64,000 bases of DNA from Bacillus subtilis (GTDB taxonomy: Bacteria; Bacillota; Bacilli; Bacillales; Bacillaceae_C): contig NZ_VTQV01000011.1 of assembly GCF_008764245.1 (NCBI RefSeq), forward strand, positions 27,343-91,342, read 5' to 3'. This document shows positions 36,619 to 45,931 of the stretch, in pieces; the stretch's first letter is position 1; the number at the start of each line of letters is the position of its first letter. Made by a program: the position numbers and the translations under genes. The notes under the pieces were generated by a model. It was given only the letters and a program-made list of their open reading frames with translations, did not search any database and was not told the origin of the DNA.

Positions 36619-37635
36619 TTATTGCAAGTTTTTAACCCCAGTTTCTAATATTTCCATTTGTAACAGTGTCTGTTCATCTGTAATGGTTTTATCTTTACCA
36701 TTGATGATGGCATGATATAAATCATCATAGACTCTTCCGTAATCACCATTAACAGATTTTACTTTTTCTTCATGGATCGTACCCTCTTCATCCATGTATG
36801 TCAGTGTTCCATAATGTTTGATTGTATCTACTCCAAAATCTTTGTTATCAGGCATGTAAAATAACTTTAAATGTTCTTCCTGACGATCTTTGGTTTCTTT
36901 TACAAAGCAGCCTTTTTTTCCATAAACAACGAAGCTGGGTCTTTCTTTAAGTCTAAAATAACTGGATTTTACCGATACTTTTAACACTCCATAATATAAA
37001 TCTAAATCAAAATAATCATTCATTCTTCCTTGTCCTAATAATTGCCTTACATCATAATGGATATGATCTGGCTTTCCGAAATAGCTGATAACCTGATCAA
37101 GTGTATGGCAGCCATGTGCATATAAAAATGACTCAAGCGGATTAAAAGAATGGACAGACTCTGGTACTTCGGGACGGTAATAATCAAAATGCATTTCTAT
37201 TTCCAGTAAATCCCCTAATTTTCCTTCTTCAATCACCTTTTGCACGGTTAAAAAATCACTATCAAAACGTCTGTTTTGATAAGCCTGGACAATTAACCCT
37301 TTCTTGCTTGCCAATGCAAATATTTCTTTTGCCTGTTCTGAGGTTTCCATAAAGGGCTTTTCAACCAAACAGTTTTTATTATGTTCTAATGCTAATTTTG
37401 TGTATTCATAATGACTGTCAGCTCTTGTGCAAACCACAATCAGTTGAATGTCCTTGTCATGTAATAGCTCATCTAAATCAGAAGTGTAATTTACTCCTGC
37501 AATCCGATCCCAACTTTCATGATCAGGATTTCTCTGATAAATTGTTTTTACCTTTATATTTTCTCTTTGCAGTACGAACGGCAAATGATATCTGTTCGTG
37601 CTTTTCCCATTTCCGATATAACCAATCGTAAGCAT
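36619..37635 (-). CDS. Gfo/Idh/MocA-family oxidoreductase
   Basis: A 338-residue NAD(P)-dependent dehydrogenase. The N-terminal Rossmann fold begins TIGYIGNGKSTNRYHLP, and the EKPFMET segment carries the conserved catalytic lysine of the family. The C-terminal half is the alpha/beta substrate domain, with YAHGCHTLDQ containing the usual histidine. RBS AGGGGG precedes ATG 37635. It is 100 bp after the PTS IID gene with no terminator seen between, so it probably acts on the sugar imported by that PTS. Confidence 0.86.
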   Translation of the reverse strand: MLTIGYIGNGKSTNRYHLPFVLQRENIKVKTIYQRNPDHESWDRIAGVNYTSDLDELLHDKDIQLIVVCTRADSHYEYTKLALEHNKNCLVEKPFMETSEQAKEIFALASKKGLIVQAYQNRRFDSDFLTVQKVIEEGKLGDLLEIEMHFDYYRPEVPESVHSFNPLESFLYAHGCHTLDQVISYFGKPDHIHYDVRQLLGQGRMNDYFDLDLYYGVLKVSVKSSYFRLKERPSFVVYGKKGCFVKETKDRQEEHLKLFYMPDNKDFGVDTIKHYGTLTYMDEEGTIHEEKVKSVNGDYGRVYDDLYHAIINGKDKTITDEQTLLQMEILETGVKNLQ

Positions 37636-37737
37636 AGTAACCCCCTAAAATAGATAAAACTTAATGGTTTATGCCACGCCTAGACAAAATGCAGAATTTT
37701 GACTAAACATGGCATCATTCACTAGACAAGAGTCTTA

Positions 37738-38649
37738 TTACATTAAGTGGATTAAGTGGAAGACAATCCCTACTGCGAACAATCCAAGAATCATAATGAT
37801 CGGAGAAACGTTCTTTCTAAGCAACCACATGCTTAGAAGTGTTAACGCCAACCCAGCTAAACCAGGAATTAAGCTATCCAAGTTGTCTTGTAAAGTCGTT
37901 ATTTTGTGAGCGGTCAATGAAAGACCTTCTTCTTGTTGTAGCAAAGCCGATTTAATCCCTTCTGCTCCTGCAGGCAATTTATCCCAGTCTATATAAGCCC
38001 CTTCATCAAGCTTCACTTTAGATATAACTGGCGTGAATTGGACAGTAACCCATCGATTCACTAATGCACCAAGGATAAACATACCCAGTATTGATGCACC
38101 TTTTGTGATATCTTGAAGTATTCCTCCAGATAAGTCATCAGTAATTTTGGAACCTGCTTTGTAACCAAATTCTTGAGTATACCACATGAATGACATACGA
38201 ATGATATTCCATGCAACGAAGTAAATAATTGGACCAAGTAGATTACCGGTCATAGCAAGAGAGGCCGCTAACGCACCAAGGATTGGTTTAATCGTGAACC
38301 AGAATACGGGATCCCCGATACCTGCTAATGGCCCCATCATCCCAACTTTAACCCCTTGAATCGCTGCGTTATCAACCGGCGCACCATTTGCCCGTTCTTC
38401 TTCAAGCGCTAAAGTGACTCCAATAATAGGTGAAGCTACATAAGGGTGGGTATTAAAGAACTCTAAGTGACGTTTTAATGCAGCTGCACGGTCTTCTTTT
38501 GTTTTATATAATCTTTTGATTGCGGGGATCATTGAAAATGCCCAACCACCGTTTTGCATACGTTCATAGTTCCAAGAACCTTGAAGGAAAGTAGAACGCC
38601 ACCAAATCGCAATCCGATCTCTTCTTGATAATCTTATTTCCTTTTCCAT
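37738..38649 (-). CDS. manN: Mannose-family PTS component IID
   Basis: A 303-residue IID protein of the mannose/fructose/sorbose PTS family. The N-terminal signature FLQGSWNYERMQNGGWAF, GPLAGIGDPVFWF and one C-terminal membrane hairpin are visible. IID and IIC together form the sugar channel. It follows IIC by 18 bp. Substrate specificity (mannose, glucose, fructose, other) cannot be read from the sequence. Confidence 0.93.
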   Translation of the reverse strand: MEKEIRLSRRDRIAIWWRSTFLQGSWNYERMQNGGWAFSMIPAIKRLYKTKEDRAAALKRHLEFFNTHPYVASPIIGVTLALEEERANGAPVDNAAIQGVKVGMMGPLAGIGDPVFWFTIKPILGALAASLAMTGNLLGPIIYFVAWNIIRMSFMWYTQEFGYKAGSKITDDLSGGILQDITKGASILGMFILGALVNRWVTVQFTPVISKVKLDEGAYIDWDKLPAGAEGIKSALLQQEEGLSLTAHKITTLQDNLDSLIPGLAGLALTLLSMWLLRKNVSPIIMILGLFAVGIVFHLIHLM

Positions 38650-38667
38650 TTTTATGCCCCCTCCTTC

Positions 38668-39471
38668 TTAGTAATTATCAATAATATCGCCTAGTGGATC
38701 ACCAGTATTATTTCCGCCCTTACCTGAACCGCCTTGTTTGGAAAGCGCTAAATAGATAAGTGCAAGAGCCACCCCGATCGCACCTAGACCGATAAGAGTA
38801 ATTTCTGAGACAGTCGCTAATACGAAACCAATCGCGAAGAATGGCCATACTTCTTTTGTAGCCATCATGTTAATAACCATTGCATAACCAACGGCTACAA
38901 CCATTCCCCCACCGATTGCTAAACCGTTTGTCAACCAAGTCGGCATCGCTTCAAGCAATTCTCTAACAGGACCTGCCCCAATTGCTAAGATTAATGCTGC
39001 TGGGATTGCAATACGTAACCCTTGCAAAATGATCCCGACGATGTGCCACAATTCAACTTTTCTAATATCTCCTTCATTCGCTGCAGCATCCATTAAATGA
39101 ACCAATCCTGTAGCAATTGTACGGACGATGATCGTTAATAATAACCCTGCCACTGCAAGCGGAACGGCAATTGCAATTGCCGATGATACACCAGATTCGC
39201 CTTGTCCACTTAAAACTAAAATAATAGCAGATGCAACAGATGCTAACGCAGCATCCGGTGCTACGGCAGCTCCAATATTTGCCCAACCTAAAGCGATTAA
39301 TTGAAGAGTACCACCTAAGACAAGACATGGTACTAAGTTTCCTGTAACTAAGCCGATTAACGTACAAGCAATGATCGGTTGGTGGAAGTGGAATTCATCC
39401 AAAATTCCTTCCATACCAGCTAAAAATGCGACGATAACGACTAATATAATTTGAATCACATTTAAATCCAT
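38668..39471 (-). CDS. manM: Mannose-family PTS component IIC
   Basis: A 267-residue IIC channel protein with about eight hydrophobic segments. The family patterns TCTLIGLVTGN, GGTLQLIALGWANIGAAVAPDAALAS-type segment and GGGMVVAVGYAMVINMM are present. It follows IIAB by 26 bp and is coupled to IID. Length matches ManY-like proteins. Confidence 0.93.
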   Translation of the reverse strand: MDLNVIQIILVVIVAFLAGMEGILDEFHFHQPIIACTLIGLVTGNLVPCLVLGGTLQLIALGWANIGAAVAPDAALASVASAIILVLSGQGESGVSSAIAIAVPLAVAGLLLTIIVRTIATGLVHLMDAAANEGDIRKVELWHIVGIILQGLRIAIPAALILAIGAGPVRELLEAMPTWLTNGLAIGGGMVVAVGYAMVINMMATKEVWPFFAIGFVLATVSEITLIGLGAIGVALALIYLALSKQGGSGKGGNNTGDPLGDIIDNY

Positions 39472-39497
39472 TATTCATCCCTCCGTTTTCTCTGATA

Positions 39498-40475
39498 TTA
39501 GGATTTTTTTTGTTTATTTAACTCTGCTTGAGCCCTCCTGAGAATTTCATCCATATTCCCTTTCGAGTCGCTTGGAACTTTCCGTACATCAAATTTCAAA
39601 CCTGCTTCCTTCAACTTGGTAAACGCATCAATATCTTCTTGACTAAAGGCCAAAACCTTATTCGGTTGGACTTTACCAGGTGAATGGGCCATGGAACCAA
39701 CGTTGATCGTCTCCAATGGTACTCCGCCTTCAACCGCTCTAAGCACATCTTGCGGATTTTCGAAAAGAAGTAACGCGCGTTGGCCCCCAAAATGTTGATC
39801 ATCTTTTGCAAGTTCAATCATCTTCTTAATTGGAACAACGTGTGCCTTTACACCTGAAGGAGCAGCCTGTTGGATTAGTTTCTTACGAAGTTCATCTTTA
39901 GCTACTGCATCAGATACAACGATGATCCGGGTAGGCTGTGTCGTTTTTGTCCAAGCAGTTGCTACTTGTCCATGAAGTAAACGAGAGTCGATACGTGCTA
40001 ACACGTATTCAAATGTACCAGGTGCTCCTACATTTGATGGTCCAGCAGCATCTGAAGCAGTTGTCTCTGCTGGTTGTAATTCTTCAGGTTTTACTTTAAC
40101 CCCTTCTTTAGCAGTGCCCAAAATATGCGCGGCAATTTCATGCGCGGTGTTCATTGAGAAACGTGATGCATAGGCTTCAATCAACATCGGTAAGTTCATA
40201 CCCGCAACGATTGCCCATTTGTCTTTGTGTTCTTCAGTCAGACTGTTGGCTTGATTGAAAGGAGTTCCACCCCAAAGATCGACTAAGAATAATACTTCGT
40301 CTTGGTTGTCGAAAGAAGCAATCGCTTCTTGCATTTTTGCCTTTATATCTTCAGGTCCTTCGCTCGGCATTAATGTAACAGCTTTTACATTTTCTTGCTC
40401 ACCAAAGATCATTGCTCCAGATTGCATGATCCCCTTGGCGAATTCGCCGTGACTAGCAATGACAATTCCTACCAT
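39498..40475 (-). CDS. manL: Mannose-family PTS component IIAB
   Basis: A 325-residue two-domain phosphocarrier. The IIA domain (1 to about 125) carries the phospho-accepting H9 in VIASHGEFA; after an Ala/Pro-rich linker (130-152) the IIB domain carries H168 in SRLLHGQV. It passes phosphate from HPr to the incoming sugar. ATG 40475 has AGGAGG upstream. It is the first gene of the operon, behind a predicted sigma-54 promoter, as in Listeria mpt and B. subtilis lev operons. Confidence 0.94.
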   Translation of the reverse strand: MVGIVIASHGEFAKGIMQSGAMIFGEQENVKAVTLMPSEGPEDIKAKMQEAIASFDNQDEVLFLVDLWGGTPFNQANSLTEEHKDKWAIVAGMNLPMLIEAYASRFSMNTAHEIAAHILGTAKEGVKVKPEELQPAETTASDAAGPSNVGAPGTFEYVLARIDSRLLHGQVATAWTKTTQPTRIIVVSDAVAKDELRKKLIQQAAPSGVKAHVVPIKKMIELAKDDQHFGGQRALLLFENPQDVLRAVEGGVPLETINVGSMAHSPGKVQPNKVLAFSQEDIDAFTKLKEAGLKFDVRKVPSDSKGNMDEILRRAQAELNKQKKS

Positions 40476-40568
40476 TTTTTTACCTCCTATTATATTTTTC
40501 CAACTAAATAAACATCTGTAAAAATATCCAAAACTGTTTTTTTAGTTGTACTCTTTCAGCACATTTAA

Positions 40569-40585
40569 AGCGATTATAATTCCAA
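40569..40585 (-). promoter_or_regulatory. Candidate sigma-54 (-24/-12) promoter of the mannose-family PTS operon
   Basis: On the minus strand TTGGAATTATAATCGCT places GG and GC at the canonical -24/-12 spacing, about 94 bases before the IIAB start. Mannose-family operons in Firmicutes are often activated by LevR-type proteins with sigma-54. No LevR-like gene is in this window, so the activator would be elsewhere. Confidence 0.55.
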
Positions 40586-40768
40586 CAAAAAGGCATAAGA
40601 AAAAGTTGATTAAATGAAGGTATGGGTATAGATTAACCTCTAATTCCACAATTCAATCAATACTTGATACTCACTTCTAATCGAAGCAGTAATACGTAAA
40701 AATACTTACGATATTATCTAAATTTATTTTGTAAATACTGTAGCTTGCCTGTCTTATATGTAAAACTG

Positions 40769-41140
40769 TTATTTTTTTACTTTCCTCTTTAATCCGCGTT
40801 TGATCACATCAAAGAAACTTAATGATTGGACCATATGACTTGGATCAACATATTCACGAATGGTTCGTAGAACTTTTTTTGGATCTTTAGAAGAAAATGA
40901 AAATGTTCCATTTCGCTTTGTTTGTATCGCATAGCGTGGGATCCATTTCCCTTTGAACATAACTGAAGCGATCACATGATCCACTTCTTCCCAAGGAATT
41001 TGAATAAATTTGCGCGCATCACGATCATTGAAGAATTCAAATCCTTTGTCTCCGATCATGATCTTACCATACTCTGAAATTCCCATATGTGAGGTGGCAT
41101 CAATAACTAAATCGACTTTTGTATTAATTGATTGGACCAT
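40769..41140 (-). CDS. manO: ManO-like DUF956 protein
   Basis: A 123-residue soluble protein of the DUF956 family that is regularly linked to mannose PTS operons (manO). The segments TSHMGISEYGKIMIGDKGFEFF and FSSKDPKKVLRTIRE are typical. Here it lies upstream of IIAB, 290 bp away, instead of at the operon end. The exact role is not known; a regulatory role toward the PTS is proposed in the family. Confidence 0.85.
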   Translation of the reverse strand: MVQSINTKVDLVIDATSHMGISEYGKIMIGDKGFEFFNDRDARKFIQIPWEEVDHVIASVMFKGKWIPRYAIQTKRNGTFSFSSKDPKKVLRTIREYVDPSHMVQSLSFFDVIKRGLKRKVKK

Positions 41141-41227
41141 TTGATGTACTCCATTTCTTTCCTTTAAACTAATTATAAGCGTTTTTTCACTTTAAGCAAA
41201 CATATAACAATTGCTCCCTATAGCTTG

Positions 41228-41422
41228 CTATTTTTTGGCCTTATCCTTCTCTAACAACTCAATAATCCTATCCAATTTCTCGTTTATATTCTGACTATCA
41301 TTAGTTTCCGGCCTCTGATTTATTAAAATCCTTCTAATAAACAACATGAATGACACAAAAAATAATATTATAAGCAGAATAAAAATACCCACTAATACGA
41401 TATTTCCTATATCTAATGCCAT
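41228..41422 (-). CDS. Small membrane protein (DUF4083-like)
   Basis: A 64-residue protein starting at ATG 41422 (MALDIGN), with GGGAGG upstream; an earlier in-frame start overlaps this site. One long hydrophobic helix (about residues 7-31) is followed by a short basic stretch and a helical tail INEKLDRIIELLEKDK. This layout is that of DUF4083 proteins. Function unknown. Confidence 0.65.
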   Translation of the reverse strand: MALDIGNIVLVGIFILLIILFFVSFMLFIRRILINQRPETNDSQNINEKLDRIIELLEKDKAKK

Positions 41423-41458
41423 AAAATTCACTCCTCCCTTTTCAAAAATCTGACTCAA

Positions 41459-41741
41459 TTAACGGAATAGCATTCTTCTATAGAAAGCCATTTAAATATA
41501 CCATAATGAAAGATGGTCTTATATTTATATACGAGTGATGTTAATCATCTAACTTATGATGTCATTAAGCACGTATTTTTATCGAAAACACGTGTTGCGC
41601 ATTTGTAGACGAGATGGGTATCCCGGAAAATGGAGAACAGCATTGTCGGGTAGGGAATTATGATTTAGCGATTCAGTTTATACTAAGTTGTTAATCAAAA
41701 CAATGAAAATATATAATCGAAAATGATAGAAAAAAATGCGG
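41459..41741. other. Intergenic region at the island boundary
   Basis: No supported gene. A 30-codon frame near 41600-41694 without RBS may be a fragment of a lost gene. It borders the decayed transposase. Confidence 0.35.
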
Positions 41742-42353
41742 TCACACAGTTGTAATCTTCAATTTTCTTTTCATAAATTGGAAGGTGGCTTCACGTTCTG
41801 CTTTTTCGGCCAACCATTGTTCCTGTTCCTGTTTTGATTTGCGACCACGCTTTTTGGGCTCTGTTCCCGGCTTTTCTTCCCTTGGAGGCGCCTGGTCCAT
41901 GGCCTCGAAGTATGTAGTATCAAGGGCGGCCGTATCGTCCGTAATGAATCCTTCCGTGATGGCTTGATAAAGCAGAGTTTCTTTGCACCCTTCCAAAGCG
42001 CTCGAATCGCTGATGATTGATGATTGTGACCATCCTTGAATAGGCGGCCTCGGAAGGAATGTTATCGGATACTAAAAAGCCACAATCAAGGCTGAAAATC
42101 ATGTCGTGCTTTAATCGCTTGACCAAGTCCTTAACGAATGGAATCCGCTCAGTAATTCTGGCAACCAAGGAGTAAATCATAGCTGCATAGTTAATTAAGC
42201 TCAACAGGCCTGCCAAAACGCGATTCCTTCCTTAACACAGCGAGGATTGGGTTGATATCTATCCCTGAAAAAAACAGCCTCGAATCGTCGGGTAGGTTCT
42301 AAATCATATAATTCTTGCAGGTCAAACAGGCTCCCTTGTCGTATAATAGGCAT
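41742..42353 (-). pseudogene. Decayed IS1182-family transposase
   Basis: A transposase relic in at least three frames. From ATG 42353 the sequence encodes MPIIRQGSLFDLQELYDLEP, then shifts frame near 42250, continues as GLLSLINYAAMIYSL and RIPFVKDLVKRLKHDMIFSL, shifts again near 42000, and continues as ALDTTYFEAMDQAPP with KKRGRKSKQEQEQWLAEKA. This order is that of IS1182-type enzymes. About 200 of roughly 450-500 residues remain, so it is both frameshifted and truncated. Confidence 0.85.
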
Positions 42354-43021
42354 TAGGGAGTCTTCCTCCAGTCTTTGAGTTTTGTGTCGTTACTTACTCA
42401 TTCCGACATTTTTGGGAGGTACTCCTTTTTTTGTGTCTCAAAAGCCTTGAGGCTCTAGGGCTAAGATTTATGAAATTGATTCTAATGTTAAATAATTTAC
42501 TTAAACCCATAGCGGAACACCATCATGATAATCCAAATAATGTTTTATTGGATTCTCACCTTTTGCTTTACCTTATATAGCGTGGCAAAACCGCTGCCAT
42601 ACCGATCAACGCACACTCGGCGGGCTTTTTTAAGAGCTGGGCGACGAAGTAAATGAACTCGATTGGGCTGTCGTTTTTCAGCATTTGATCGGGCTTCTTG
42701 AAGATGCACTCAAACGGACGAATTCAAAAATCAAAAAGTTGATTCAAAGTCAACTGGAACAGTGGATCGCTGCTCTGCCTAGTTATATCAAGGCTTATTT
42801 GCCAATTTCAGCCTCCGAAAGTTGAGTAACTAATAAAATCCCTCCTTTTGCAACTACTACAATAGTAAAAATACAATAAGGATTCCAATAGTTCAGATTT
42901 TGTTTATGTCAGCAACAAAATACGAACCCAACGATGATTGAATGGGAAAATGCTTCATTTTACAATTAGGTTGTAAGGTAATTACTTTACAGCAAAGAAA
43001 ACAAAAAAAGGAGGAACAATA
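42354..43021. other. Intergenic region with further mobile-element remnant
   Basis: The right border after the transposase relic shows no intact gene. At about 42635-42826 on the plus strand is an open stretch, preceded by a stop and without RBS, that encodes DWAVVFQHLIGLLEDALKR and a C-terminal QWIAALPSYIKAYLP segment. It looks like the tail of a transposase of another IS family, but I cannot name it. Confidence 0.45.
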
Positions 43022-43080
43022 AGGTATATTTTTATCATCGTATGTATACCTTTACATTTTCCGGGTTAAAATAGGTATAC
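43022..43080 (+). promoter_or_regulatory. Candidate operator of the ascorbate-type PTS operon
   Basis: AGGTATA (43022-43028), TATACCT (43045-43051) and AGGTATAC (43073-43080) form an inverted pair plus a third direct copy, 75 to 130 bases before the first gene. Likely binding site of the PRD regulator encoded at the end of the operon. A -35/-10 pair here is unclear. Confidence 0.5.
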
Positions 43081-43153
43081 ATTCATTAAAAAACTTAGGT
43101 CAAACAAATGTCCTTGTTAATGGGGCATCGGCAGGTTTCAGGAGGCGTCAGTA

Positions 43154-43603
43154 TTGCTAAGTAACATTATTGCTGAAGAACTTATTCAATTAAAGCTTAA
43201 AGCGGAAAATTGGGAAGAGGCAATCCGAATAGGAGCGGAACCTCTGGTTGCAAAAGGGAAAGTGACAGAGGAGTATGTTAATAAGATTATCGAAATCGCA
43301 CATACCACTGGGCCCTATATTGTCATTACAAAACATGTCGCTTTGCCGCACGCCCCTTCACAATATGGTGCGAAGGAACAGGCAATCGGAATTACAACAT
43401 TGGAAACTCCAGTTGCATTTGGAAATGAGGCCAACGATCCCGTTAAGTATTTATTTACTTTAAGTGCTGTTGATAGTACAAGCCATTTGGAAGCAATGGC
43501 CGGTCTGGTCCAGCTATTGGAAAAGGAAGATTTCCTTTCATTCTTGGATACGGCATCGGAACCGGCTGCAGTTATGGATTATATTAAAACACTTGATAAA
43601 TAA
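43154..43603 (+). CDS. PTS EIIA, ascorbate/fructose-mannitol type
   Basis: A 149-residue type-2 EIIA domain protein. H66 in VALPHAPS is the phosphorylation site. The start is TTG 43154, with AGGAGG eight bases upstream. It passes phosphate to the small EIIB next in the operon. The sequence is also similar to the EIIA domain at the C-terminus of the regulator 6 kb downstream, which suggests that one derived from the other. Confidence 0.9.
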   Translation: MLSNIIAEELIQLKLKAENWEEAIRIGAEPLVAKGKVTEEYVNKIIEIAHTTGPYIVITKHVALPHAPSQYGAKEQAIGITTLETPVAFGNEANDPVKYLFTLSAVDSTSHLEAMAGLVQLLEKEDFLSFLDTASEPAAVMDYIKTLDK

Positions 43604-43615
43604 GGAGAGATTTAG

Positions 43616-43894
43616 ATGCATAAAGCGCTAGTAGCCTGCCGTGCAGGTGTAGGATCAAGTTTAATGTTAAAAATCAAAGTGAATGAAGTGGTAAAAGAAC
43701 ACAACCTTCCTATTCAAGTCGAGCATTCTTCCTTGGACGGAGTTCCGGGCTTCGATGGTGATTTACTCATTACATTGATTGATGTTGCCGAAGATTTAAA
43801 CGGAAAAGGACTTAAGCAGCATATTATCGGTATCAAAAATATTGTCGATAAAAATGAAATATATGATAAATTGAATGCCTTTTTAAATCAATAA
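43616..43894 (+). CDS. PTS EIIB, ascorbate (SgaB/UlaB) type
   Basis: A 92-residue phosphotransferase with the active-site C8 in VACRAGVGSS, the P-loop-like motif of SgaB-type EIIB proteins. It follows EIIA by 12 bp and precedes EIIC by 23 bp. It hands phosphate to the sugar in the EIIC channel. Confidence 0.91.
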   Translation: MHKALVACRAGVGSSLMLKIKVNEVVKEHNLPIQVEHSSLDGVPGFDGDLLITLIDVAEDLNGKGLKQHIIGIKNIVDKNEIYDKLNAFLNQ

Positions 43895-43917
43895 AAGCAA
43901 CTTGAGGAGAATCGTAT

Positions 43918-45180
43918 ATGTTGAATTTTATGGTTAGTTTATTCAGTAATCCTGCCATCCTTTTGGCATTGGTTGCTTTTGTTGGATTAGTTGCCCAACG
44001 AAAGCAAGCGACCGAGGTCATGGAAGGAACATTTAAAACACTGATTGGTTTCTTGATCTTTGGGATTGGCGCCAGCACGATGACTGGGGCACTTCAGAAC
44101 TTCAATGTCCTGTTTCAGAAAGGTTTTCATATTACAGGGGTGGTCGCATCTCCTGAAGCGGCGACAGCTCTGGCACAATCACAATATGGTTTTGTTGTTT
44201 CTTGTGTATTAATTTTGGGGTTTGTCATGAACCTGGTATTCGCTAGAATTACCCCAATGAAGAATATCTTTTTTACCGGCGGACATAGTTTGTTCTTTGC
44301 TTGTGTATTGGCACTAATTATTAAATCGTATGGATATTCCAATACAGTTTCCATTATCCTGGGCGGTGTTATCTTAGGATTTGCCTCCGCTGCTCTTCCG
44401 CAATTGTGCCAGCCGTTCATGAGAAGAATTACCGGAGGCGATGCGCAAGCGATTGGGCATTTTAATATGATTGGGTATGCTCTCTCCGGCAGTATCGGAC
44501 TTCTGTTTAAAAAACATAAAGATAAAAGTACAGAAGATATTAAATTCCCGGCTTGGTTATCATTTTTTAGAGATTTCTTAATGGGAATGGCTGTGATCAT
44601 GCTTATCCTATTTTACGTTTCTGCGCTCAAGGCAGGCAGTGCTGTCACCCAAGAACTGGCTGGAAAAACACATTGGCTTGTATTCCCGTTGGTTCAAGCG
44701 TTTATGTTTACAGCAGGTATGTCGATTCTGATGACTGGTGTTCGGATGTTCTTGGCTGAAATTACTGCTGCATTCGTTGCCATCTCAGAAAAGTTTATTC
44801 CGAATTCGCGTCCTGCCCTTGATGTTCCAACGGTTTTCCCGTATGCGCCTACAGCCGTTATCGTAGGTTTCTTAACTTCCTATGCTGCTGGATTAATTGG
44901 TGTAGGGATCATGTTCTTATTCAAGTTTCCAGTTGTCATTATTCCCGCCGCCCATATTTCCTTTTTCTCAGGTGGTACGGCTGCTGTTTTCGGGAACTCA
45001 ACCGGTGGCTGGAGAGGAGCGATTGCCGGTTCATTTGTCGCTGGTTTATTGCTGGCATTCTTGCCAACACTCCTGTTTCCAGTGTTCGGAGGTATGGGTA
45101 TTGAGGGGTCGACCTTCCCTAATATCGATTACAATGTAACTGGCATTTTATTAAACAAAATCTTAAGCTTCTTCCATTAA
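43918..45180 (+). CDS. PTS EIIC, UlaA/SgaT-like
   Basis: A 420-residue integral membrane permease of the ascorbate PTS family, with about eleven hydrophobic segments. Family features are the early LIGFLIFGIGASTMTGAL helix, ITGGDAQAIGHFNMIGYALSG-type middle region and AAHISFFSGGTAAVFGNSTGG. The family imports ascorbate or related acidic sugars. With two aldolases downstream, the true substrate here is probably not ascorbate. Confidence 0.9.
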   Translation: MLNFMVSLFSNPAILLALVAFVGLVAQRKQATEVMEGTFKTLIGFLIFGIGASTMTGALQNFNVLFQKGFHITGVVASPEAATALAQSQYGFVVSCVLILGFVMNLVFARITPMKNIFFTGGHSLFFACVLALIIKSYGYSNTVSIILGGVILGFASAALPQLCQPFMRRITGGDAQAIGHFNMIGYALSGSIGLLFKKHKDKSTEDIKFPAWLSFFRDFLMGMAVIMLILFYVSALKAGSAVTQELAGKTHWLVFPLVQAFMFTAGMSILMTGVRMFLAEITAAFVAISEKFIPNSRPALDVPTVFPYAPTAVIVGFLTSYAAGLIGVGIMFLFKFPVVIIPAAHISFFSGGTAAVFGNSTGGWRGAIAGSFVAGLLLAFLPTLLFPVFGGMGIEGSTFPNIDYNVTGILLNKILSFFH

Positions 45181-45317
45181 TATTTAAATATAGTCGTTTA
45201 ATGCCTTTTTCGGTGAATATCAGCCATTTTAGAAAGGCGCTCCTCATTCATTCGCAAATACTTTTGAGTGGGGGGCCCATTTCATTATGACAAGAGAATG
45301 GAATTGAGGGAGATTAC

Positions 45318-45914
45318 ATGAATGAATTAAAGAAGTACCTTGGTACGATCAAGGAAGAAATTACAGATTTAATTACTTATCTGTCCCCTGCTGCATTAGA
45401 GGAAGCAAAAAATTGTATTCTTTCTGCCAAGAAGAAAGGGAAAAGGCTTCATGTTACAGGCATCGGCAAACCAAGCTATGTGGCGGGGTACATTGCCTCA
45501 CTCCTGTCCTCCACCGGCACACCGGCTTATTTCCTTGATGGAACGGAAGCCGTTCACGGTTCTTCCGGGCAAGTGATGGAAGGAGATGTCGTGATTGCAA
45601 TCTCGAATAGCGGGGAAACAAGAGAATTAAAGGATACGATTACAACACTCAAAAACAATGGCGCCATCATTATTTCAGTTACTGGAAATAAGGAATCATG
45701 GATGGCAAAGCAAAGTGATATTGCTTTATTTGCGGGTGTTTCCCAAGAAGGAGATTCATTGAATAAACCCCCGCGGGCATCCATTGTGGTCGAGGTGATT
45801 GTTCTGCAAAGTCTATCAGTTTTATTGCAAGAGGAATATGGACTTGATCCGAAGCAATATGTTAAATGGCATCCGGGCGGCTCATTAGGCCAGTCTATCA
45901 GTCAAACGATGTAA
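45318..45914 (+). CDS. SIS-domain sugar-phosphate isomerase (KpsF/GutQ-like)
   Basis: A 198-residue single SIS-domain protein. Key segments are VTGIGKPSYVAGYIASLLSS and ISNSGETRELKDT, which bind the sugar phosphate, and the C-terminal WHPGGSLGQ region of arabinose-5-phosphate isomerases. It lacks the CBS domains found in full KpsF. In this operon it likely isomerises the imported phosphosugar before aldol cleavage. The start is ATG 45318, with GAGGGAG upstream. Confidence 0.87.
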   Translation: MNELKKYLGTIKEEITDLITYLSPAALEEAKNCILSAKKKGKRLHVTGIGKPSYVAGYIASLLSSTGTPAYFLDGTEAVHGSSGQVMEGDVVIAISNSGETRELKDTITTLKNNGAIIISVTGNKESWMAKQSDIALFAGVSQEGDSLNKPPRASIVVEVIVLQSLSVLLQEEYGLDPKQYVKWHPGGSLGQSISQTM

Positions 45915-45931
45915 TCGGGAGGTACGTGAAA

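Noticed and set aside
44127..44600. 157-codon minus frame within the EIIC gene
   Set aside because: Shadow of a membrane protein gene; composition is typical of antisense to hydrophobic helices.
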